The notes beneath the pieces are model-generated. The model did not search any database and was not told the DNA's origin. It saw only the letters and a list, made by a program, of their open reading frames with translations. DNA of 9,691 nt from JAQBDA01 sp041301185 (GTDB lineage: Bacteria; Chloroflexota; Anaerolineae; Anaerolineales; UBA4823). Location of the stretch: assembly GCA_041301185.1 (NCBI GenBank), contig JBFYSV010000320.1:1-9691 (forward strand). The letters are read 5' to 3'. The position numbers and the translations under genes were made by a program. Below, piece after piece: positions 4,904 through 9,691 of the stretch. Numbering within the stretch: position 1 is the stretch's first letter; each line of letters starts with the position of its first letter.

Positions 4904-6076
4904 CTACCGAAATTGCGCCGGGTAGTTCGGGTCGGTGATCGCCGGGCGGTCGATGCGGAATGGTTCAATCGGGTAAGCGGTGCGGCCGTCAAGCGCCAGC
5001 TCGCTCAGGATCTTGCCAAACAGGCTGGCAAATTTATAGGCATGCCCCGCTCCCACGCAGGTGAAGATCTGCGGGTAGCCGGGCAGCGCATCCAGTACGA
5101 AGCGCCGGTCGCGCGGCATGGCGTACAGGCAGGTCTTGGTATACAGGATTGGACCCACAAAGCCCGGGATGAAGCGCTCCATCCAGGCGATCACCTGCTT
5201 TTCGCGCCTCACGTCTGGCTCGAAGGTGCGCGTATCGGGCGTCACAGGCGGCCCGCTGGCGTCTATGCCGATCTTGGTTGCCACCTCGCCGTAGATGGGA
5301 AAACCGTACACCGGCATCTCCGAATCCTCCCAGATGAACACCGGGAATCTACCGATTGCGAAATCCTTCAAGTTTGGCGTGGCGAAGTAGGTGACCTGCT
5401 CCTGTGTGACCGTGAGGTTAAGCTGTAGCCCCACTTTGCTCAAGAGAAAATCCGTCCATGCCCCGGCGGTCAGAACAAGCTTGTCGCCCACAAATGTGCC
5501 GTTGTCTGTGACCACTTCCACACCGCCGTTAATGGGGTGGATGTCCAGCACGCAGGTGCGCTCCAGGATCGTTGCTCCATAATGCCGCGCCATCCCCACA
5601 TGCGCGGCATTGCCTTTAATGGCGTCGGCAATCCCTGTCTCGCTCTGATACAGGCAGTCCACATCCTCGTCGAAGCGGAATTGCGGGAAGCGCTTGATCA
5701 TCTCATCCCCATCCATCCGCTCGTACGGGATGCCCATCTCATCCATGGCTTGCATATATTCGGGGATGGCGATGGCGTATGGATTGCTTTTCAGCGCCAC
5801 CACCAGGCCTCCTGTCTTCTGCACCACCCTGACGCCGGATTCATCCTCCAGCGTGCTCCAGGCAATGAAGGTGTGCGGCGTCAGGCGCGTGTATTCTGCG
5901 CTGCGATAGCTCAAGCGGATGATACGCGAGTGGTCCTGAGAAGCGCCGCGCACGTGCCCGAGCTCGTACTGCTCCAGTACAAGCACATCCTCTTTCGCCC
6001 TGCGAGCCAGCCAGTACGCCGCTGCGCTGCCGAGGCCACCGCACCCGATTACGATCGTCCCGTAACTTGTTTTCAT
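4904..6076 (-). CDS. FAD-dependent oxidase, monomeric sarcosine oxidase / SolA type
   Basis: Read from ATG 6076 the protein has 390 residues, close to monomeric sarcosine oxidase (389) and N-methyltryptophan oxidase. The N-terminal dinucleotide-binding motif is IVIGCGGLGSAAAYWLARR, followed by an acidic strand end (VLVLE). SRIIR (50-54) matches the flavin-side TRIIR of sarcosine oxidase. Cys316 in TKTCLYAMPRD matches the cysteine that holds FAD covalently. Lys268 (ATKIGID) matches the oxygen-activating Lys265, and Lys348 (GHAYKFAS) matches a substrate-carboxylate lysine. Two sarcosine-site histidines are not kept: the His45 position is Gln and the His269 position is Asp. The substrate is therefore probably a different N-methyl or cyclic amino acid. 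In-frame TTG (6091) and GTG (6088) starts exist, but AGGGG 4-5 nt before ATG 6076 supports the shorter form. It ends 14 nt before the methyltransferase gene. Confidence 0.9.
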   Translation of the reverse strand: MKTSYGTIVIGCGGLGSAAAYWLARRAKEDVLVLEQYELGHVRGASQDHSRIIRLSYRSAEYTRLTPHTFIAWSTLEDESGVRVVQKTGGLVVALKSNPYAIAIPEYMQAMDEMGIPYERMDGDEMIKRFPQFRFDEDVDCLYQSETGIADAIKGNAAHVGMARHYGATILERTCVLDIHPINGGVEVVTDNGTFVGDKLVLTAGAWTDFLLSKVGLQLNLTVTQEQVTYFATPNLKDFAIGRFPVFIWEDSEMPVYGFPIYGEVATKIGIDASGPPVTPDTRTFEPDVRREKQVIAWMERFIPGFVGPILYTKTCLYAMPRDRRFVLDALPGYPQIFTCVGAGHAYKFASLFGKILSELALDGRTAYPIEPFRIDRPAITDPNYPAQFR

Positions 6077-6100
6077 ACTACCCCTCACCAATATACCCGT

Positions 6101-6889
6101 TCATACGTGCCCGTAATAATCCCGGTGAACGACCACCGAGTAAGCATAATCCAGCAGCGTACCCCAGCTGAAGATGGGGATATCGATCTCGCGTTGCAAG
6201 GCACGCGCAAAAGGCGGGAATCCAGTGCATTCCAGCACCATAGCCCCCATGTTGTCGTGCTTCCGGTAGAAATCTACGGCAACAGACAGGAATTCTGCCT
6301 CGGCTTTCTCGTAATTGGCGCCCGGGGGATCGCTGCGCAACCCTTCAGTCCACAGGTGGTCGAATTCCTGGCATTGTATGCCTTCCATTGCTCCGCTCAC
6401 GACGTAGTTCGTCCCCGGCTGGATACCGACGGATAGCAGGTGGTGTTCTGTCAGGTAGGTCGCGTTGGCGACCAGGATGCCTACCACCTGCGCCGGACCG
6501 ACCACCTGCTCTGCCAGGGGTACCTGCAGCAGGCTCGATAGGAACACCGGCACGCGCAAGCTGGCAGCCACTTCGCGCTGGAAATAAGCAAAGTAGCCGC
6601 ACTCCCCGGCAATTGCCCGGCAGCCCATCTTTTCGAGCTTGCGCGCTGCCCGCAAAACCGGCTCCAGGCAAGGGGATTTATCTTCATCTACAACCAGGCG
6701 GTGGATATCAACGCCTTCCACGATCTCGTATTGGATCGGGAAGGGATAGCCGCTGGCGTTACGTACATCCCCCGGAAATCCGGGGTAAACGTCATCCAAG
6801 ATCAGGATCCCCAACCCCATCCCGTAACAGCGTTGATCCTGGCGCGCCCGTATGTCCCGGATTCCGGCGTCTCTAGCCTTGTAAACCAT
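6101..6889 (-). CDS. Asp/Glu racemase superfamily protein
   Basis: The 262-residue protein resembles the aspartate/glutamate/hydantoin racemase superfamily, which also includes arylmalonate decarboxylase and maleate isomerase. Two cysteines stand where that fold puts its catalytic pair: Cys97 in AIAGECGYF and Cys221 in MVLECTGFPPF. Other family-like stretches are GILVANATYLTEHHLL and the C-terminal IFSWGTLLDYAYS. It could invert the configuration of an amino acid or isomerise or decarboxylate an acid; the sequence does not decide which. ATG at 6889 is chosen because GAGGG lies 8 nt upstream and it follows the TAA of the upstream gene by 1 nt. The longer open frame to 6964 would overlap that gene by about 75 bp. 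The tight junction implies coupled translation with the dehydratase-like gene. Confidence 0.8.
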   Translation of the reverse strand: MVYKARDAGIRDIRARQDQRCYGMGLGILILDDVYPGFPGDVRNASGYPFPIQYEIVEGVDIHRLVVDEDKSPCLEPVLRAARKLEKMGCRAIAGECGYFAYFQREVAASLRVPVFLSSLLQVPLAEQVVGPAQVVGILVANATYLTEHHLLSVGIQPGTNYVVSGAMEGIQCQEFDHLWTEGLRSDPPGANYEKAEAEFLSVAVDFYRKHDNMGAMVLECTGFPPFARALQREIDIPIFSWGTLLDYAYSVVVHRDYYGHV

Positions 6890-6890
6890 A

Positions 6891-7886
6891 TTAAATTCCC
6901 TCTGATTGCAAGATCTTTGCAAACACACCCCGGTCGATATTCCCGCCGGAAACAATGCACGCAATCTTTCCGCTGCCTGCCTTGCCAGACAGGGCAGCCG
7001 CGGTGGCTACCGCTCCAGCCCCTTCGGTGATGATATGGTTGTGTTCGCCCATGCTCCTCATCGCCTGCCTGACCTCCTCCAGCGAGACAGCTACCGATCC
7101 ATCCAGAAGTGCGCTTGCCAGCGGCCACATGTCTTCGAAAACAAACGGCGCCCCCATGCCGGAGACAAAGCTGGGGGTGTAAGCTACCTTTACCGGCCTC
7201 CCGGCAGCCAGTGATGCAGCCAGGGGCGCCGCCGTCTCCGTCTCGGCTGCCAGGATGCGTACCTCAGGTTTGAGAGCTCTCACGGCGCTGGCAATTCCGC
7301 AGCTCAACCCTCCGCCGCCATAAGGGATGACCACTGTCTCCATATCTGGCAGATCTTCTAGGATTTCCAATCCGATCACACCGTTGCCAGCCATCACAGC
7401 CGCATCTGCAAAAGGGTGGATCAGCAGGCCTCGCACCCCCTCGTACCGGTGTTCTCGTTGGATCTGCTGGTAATCTGCAAACGGCACTTTGATTACCTGG
7501 GCGCCTATCCGCTTCAGCGGGTCGAGCTTGGCAACCGGCGCATCATCCGGGACGATTGCCGTGCAGGCTACTCCCATGCTGCGCGCCTGCCAGGCCAGTG
7601 CCAGGGCCATGTTCCCGGCGCTGGCTGTCCACACGCCTTCTCTCAATTCCTGTGGCGAAGCGAGCAGCAAGGCATTGCCTGCTCCCCGCAGCTTGAAAGA
7701 CCCTACAGGTTGCAGGTTCTCCAGTTTCAGGTAGATCTCTGCTCGTCCATCCTCCACATTCAGCCGCACCAGGGGCGTGCGCAATGCTACCCGGCTCAAC
7801 CGCTCCCGGGCTGCCTGGATGTCTTCCAGCGCCACCGGCGCTTTATAATTTTCGAAGCGCTTGGTCCAGGTCGCTGATGATGTCAT
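6891..7886 (-). CDS. Threonine/serine dehydratase-like PLP enzyme (fold type II)
   Basis: The 331-residue protein begins with the family-typical PVALEDIQAARERLSRVALRTPLVRL. The PLP lysine is K65 in GSFKLRGA, the phosphate-binding glycine loop is GGGGLS (190-195), and the C-terminal SGGN is at 313-316. It lacks the regulatory ACT-type domain of biosynthetic IlvA. Family members deaminate threonine, serine or related beta-hydroxy amino acids, or racemise them. The usual SSGNHA motif reads SAGNMA (79-84 region), with His replaced by Met, so activity on plain threonine is not assured. ATG 7886 overlaps the upstream gene by 44 bp and has GGAAG 6 nt upstream; a TTG at 7904 would lengthen it by six codons. 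The TAA is 1 nt from the next start codon. Confidence 0.88.
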   Translation of the reverse strand: MTSSATWTKRFENYKAPVALEDIQAARERLSRVALRTPLVRLNVEDGRAEIYLKLENLQPVGSFKLRGAGNALLLASPQELREGVWTASAGNMALALAWQARSMGVACTAIVPDDAPVAKLDPLKRIGAQVIKVPFADYQQIQREHRYEGVRGLLIHPFADAAVMAGNGVIGLEILEDLPDMETVVIPYGGGGLSCGIASAVRALKPEVRILAAETETAAPLAASLAAGRPVKVAYTPSFVSGMGAPFVFEDMWPLASALLDGSVAVSLEEVRQAMRSMGEHNHIITEGAGAVATAAALSGKAGSGKIACIVSGGNIDRGVFAKILQSEGI

Positions 7887-9087
7887 CCGGGTCTTCCAGC
7901 CCAACCGATAAGCGAATCAATCCATCATCGATGCCGGCTTCCAGGCGTTCTTCCGGCGTCATGTGTTCGTGAGTGATGGTGCGCGGGTGCATGAAGCTCG
8001 AGCGGCTCGTGCCAAAAGTCACCGCATGCACCACCAGCTGGGTGCTATTCATTACCTGTGCTGCGCCATCCATGCCCTTTGGTACCACGAAAGACACCAT
8101 GCCCCCGCTGGCTTTCATCTGCTTCTTACCCAGCTCGTATTGCGGGTGGCTGCTCAAGCCCGGATAATTCACGTGGGTTACTTTGGGATGCCCGATTAGA
8201 AAATCGGCCACTTTTTGGGCGTTATCGCTATGACGCTGCATGCGCATGGAAAGCGTCTCCAGGTATTGCAACATCAGCCAGGCTTCGAAGGGTTGCAGGA
8301 TGGCGCCAACGAACTCGGTCGTATTCCAGCGGATATCTTCGACCAGTGCCTCCGGTCCAACAATCGCACCGCCGAGCACGGTGGCATTGCCTGCCAGGAA
8401 TTTGGTCAGGGATAGCAGGATGATATCTGCTCCTAATTTCATCGGTTGTTGCAATGCAGCTGTCGCCATGGTGTTATCGACCATTATCGGAACACCGTGA
8501 GAATGCGCTACCTCTGCCACTGCTGCGATGTCGGTGACCTGCAGAACCGGGTTACTCGGCGTCTCCACCCACACCAGCTTGGTACGCATATCGATCGCCT
8601 GATCCCAGGCGCGCGGATCGGTGAACTGCCTGACGAAGCGAAACTCCACGTTGCAACGCTCAGGGAAGATAGTGGCGGCTTGCTTGTAGCCCTCCCCGAA
8701 AGTATTCAGGGTAGTTACTACGTTATCGCCAGGTCGGGCGATGGTAAAGATCAGGTTGAAGAGCGCCTGAGATCCGCTTCCTGCGGTTACGCATCCCTCG
8801 CCGCCTTCCAGGGCTGCCAGCCGCTCCTCCAACACGCTGACGGTGGGCGTCTTGCTCCGCCCGTAAATATACTCGGGGAATTTATCGAAGGTCTCGTACG
8901 GATACGTCATGGATTGGACGATGGGGGTCACAAAAGACCGGAACTGTTCCACATTTTTCAACGGGTGGAAGCCGGCATGCAGCGCCCGGGTATCAAAACC
9001 TTGATCGCTGTCTTGGCGTTCGGTTGGCATGGCCTCTGGATCGTAAGTCCACGGGTCTCGCATGAAGAAGGGTTTTTCTGTGTGCAT
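7843..9087 (-). CDS. Cys/Met metabolism PLP enzyme (cystathionine gamma-synthase / O-acylhomoserine lyase family)
   Basis: The 414-residue fold-type I PLP enzyme shows the family order FDTRALHAGF, YIYGRSKTPT (phosphate-binding Tyr75/Arg77), AGSGSQAL (102-109), VDNT (203-206, Asp204 holding the pyridine nitrogen) and LSLTKFLAGNATVLGG, with Lys229 as the PLP lysine. Relatives include MetB, MetY and methionine gamma-lyase, which eliminate or replace the gamma substituent of homoserine- or methionine-type substrates. Oddly, the usual active-site Tyr-Gly-Gly reads Phe-Gly-Glu (130-132), losing the tyrosine that stacks on PLP and helps in acid-base steps. The reaction may therefore differ. ATG 9087 lies 20 bp after the ABC ATPase stop, with AAAGG about 10 nt upstream, so it is part of the same operon. 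The N-terminus (about 30 residues) is longer than in MetB. Confidence 0.85.
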   Translation of the reverse strand: MHTEKPFFMRDPWTYDPEAMPTERQDSDQGFDTRALHAGFHPLKNVEQFRSFVTPIVQSMTYPYETFDKFPEYIYGRSKTPTVSVLEERLAALEGGEGCVTAGSGSQALFNLIFTIARPGDNVVTTLNTFGEGYKQAATIFPERCNVEFRFVRQFTDPRAWDQAIDMRTKLVWVETPSNPVLQVTDIAAVAEVAHSHGVPIMVDNTMATAALQQPMKLGADIILLSLTKFLAGNATVLGGAIVGPEALVEDIRWNTTEFVGAILQPFEAWLMLQYLETLSMRMQRHSDNAQKVADFLIGHPKVTHVNYPGLSSHPQYELGKKQMKASGGMVSFVVPKGMDGAAQVMNSTQLVVHAVTFGTSRSSFMHPRTITHEHMTPEERLEAGIDDGLIRLSVGLEDPDDIISDLDQALRKL

Positions 9088-9107
9088 TTGGGTTGTGCCT
9101 TTCTAGG

Positions 9108-9691
9108 TTATGGCTTGATTTCGTAAAGCTTCTCGTCGGGTAGATGGCAGTAGATCAAATGACCCCCGCCCATATTCCGCTCGGGAGGCTCTTCTTGTTC
9201 GCAAATATCGCCGATCTTAAACGGGCAGCGCGTATGGAAGTGGCAGCCGCTGGGCGGGTTGATGGCGCTCGGCACCCGTCCACCCAGGCGTACATCGGAT
9301 GCCACCCGGTCAGGATCCGGCCGGGGTACAGCAGCCAGCAACGCGGCTGTGTAGGGATGGTTAGGTGGCGCATAGATCGTCTCACACGGGCCGATCTCCA
9401 CGATCTTTCCCAGGTACATCACAGCGACATCGTCGGAAAAGAAGCGCACGGCACTCAAGTCGTGAGAGATCAGGATCATCGTCGTTTGTTTCTCGTTTTG
9501 AATTTCAAGCAGCAGGTTGAGCACGGCTGCCTGCACTGAAACATCCAGCGCCGACACCGGCTCGTCGCAGACAACCATAGCCGGGTTGCTGGCGATCGCC
9601 CGGGCAATTCCCACGCGCTGCTTTTCACCCCCGCTGAGCTGGCGGGGTAAGCGATAGTAATAGCTTTCGTCCAGCTTTACTCCCCGCAGCA
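9108..9691 (-). CDS. Opp/Dpp-type ABC transporter ATPase, N-terminal part outside window
   Basis: The frame is open to the window edge. About 25 residues precede the apparent GTG start at 9614 and contain the ABC signature LSGGEKQR, so that start is false and the gene enters from the right. Visible parts are the signature, Walker B MVVCDEPVSALD, the H-loop ISHDLS, and the oligopeptide/dipeptide C-terminal domain with HPYTAALLAAVP and a cysteine pattern (GCHFHTRCPF, C-x-x-x-x-x-x-x C further on). The last is typical of OppF/DppF and OppD/DppD. Walker A is outside the window. It powers import of peptides or other small polar solutes, here plausibly the methylated substrate of the downstream enzymes (inference). 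It ends 20 bp before the next operon gene. Confidence 0.93.
   Translation of the reverse strand, partial: LRGVKLDESYYYRLPRQLSGGEKQRVGIARAIASNPAMVVCDEPVSALDVSVQAAVLNLLLEIQNEKQTTMILISHDLSAVRFFSDDVAVMYLGKIVEIGPCETIYAPPNHPYTAALLAAVPRPDPDRVASDVRLGGRVPSAINPPSGCHFHTRCPFKIGDICEQEEPPERNMGGGHLIYCHLPDEKLYEIKP

Noticed and set aside
4829..5428. 199-codon open frame on the plus strand
   Set aside because: Antisense shadow of the methyltransferase and flavoenzyme genes, crossing their junction; no recognisable motif.
5537..6436. 299-codon open frame on the plus strand
   Set aside because: It lies antisense to the flavoenzyme and racemase genes, which have clear family motifs; its translation has no recognisable domain.
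9612..9614. GTG start of the ABC ATPase at 9614
   Set aside because: The ABC signature motif lies directly upstream in the same frame, so the gene continues beyond the window.
1..9691. CRISPR array or tandem repeats
   Set aside because: Apart from the two 15-bp hairpin copies of the bridge RNA, no regularly spaced repeats were seen.

Overview
The window looks like a chromosomal piece of a moderate-GC bacterium. The enzyme mix (corrinoid-type MttB relative, sarcosine-oxidase-like flavoprotein, Opp/Dpp-type ABC ATPase) would fit a Chloroflexota-like or other environmental lineage, but nothing here fixes the taxon, so treat that as a weak guess.

Left part (1-3325): a TetR-family repressor gene runs off the left edge on the minus strand. 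It has a near-consensus promoter whose start region is overlain by a palindromic operator. About 1.9 kb away a TetA-like MFS efflux gene points the opposite way. This is the usual divergent repressor/efflux arrangement, but a complete IS110-family element (about 418-2037) has been inserted between the two genes.

The IS110 element is the most striking part of the window. Its long left non-coding end folds by eye into a 5' stem-loop followed by two stem-internal loop-hairpin modules, the architecture of an IS110 bridge RNA (seekRNA). The guide strands of the first module match the two flanks of the present insertion site (left GCCCCCAATC; right, reverse complement of CATGTCAGAC). Those of the second match the right end (AAAACGTGT) and left end (TAACTAGA) of the element. 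All four meet at a CT core present at both boundaries (418-419 and 2036-2037). When the ends are joined in a circle, a TTGACA in the right end and a TACAAT in the left end come to lie 18 bp apart, forming a promoter that would start transcription just before the bridge RNA. Ends, core, target, donor, guide RNA and recombinase can therefore all be read from this one sequence.

Right part (3351-9691): a tightly packed minus-strand operon. In transcription order it holds an Opp/Dpp-type ABC transporter ATPase (5' part missing), a Cys/Met-metabolism fold-type I PLP enzyme, a threonine dehydratase-like fold-type II PLP enzyme, an Asp/Glu racemase-superfamily protein, a monomeric sarcosine oxidase-like FAD enzyme, and an MttB/MtgB-family methyltransferase without an internal amber codon. 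Gaps are short or negative (44-bp overlap, 1, 24, 14 bp), so translation is probably coupled. A GC hairpin in the 25-bp gap between this operon and the convergent MFS gene probably ends transcription in both directions. Together the genes suggest uptake and breakdown of an N-methylated amino acid or betaine; the actual substrate cannot be read from the sequence.
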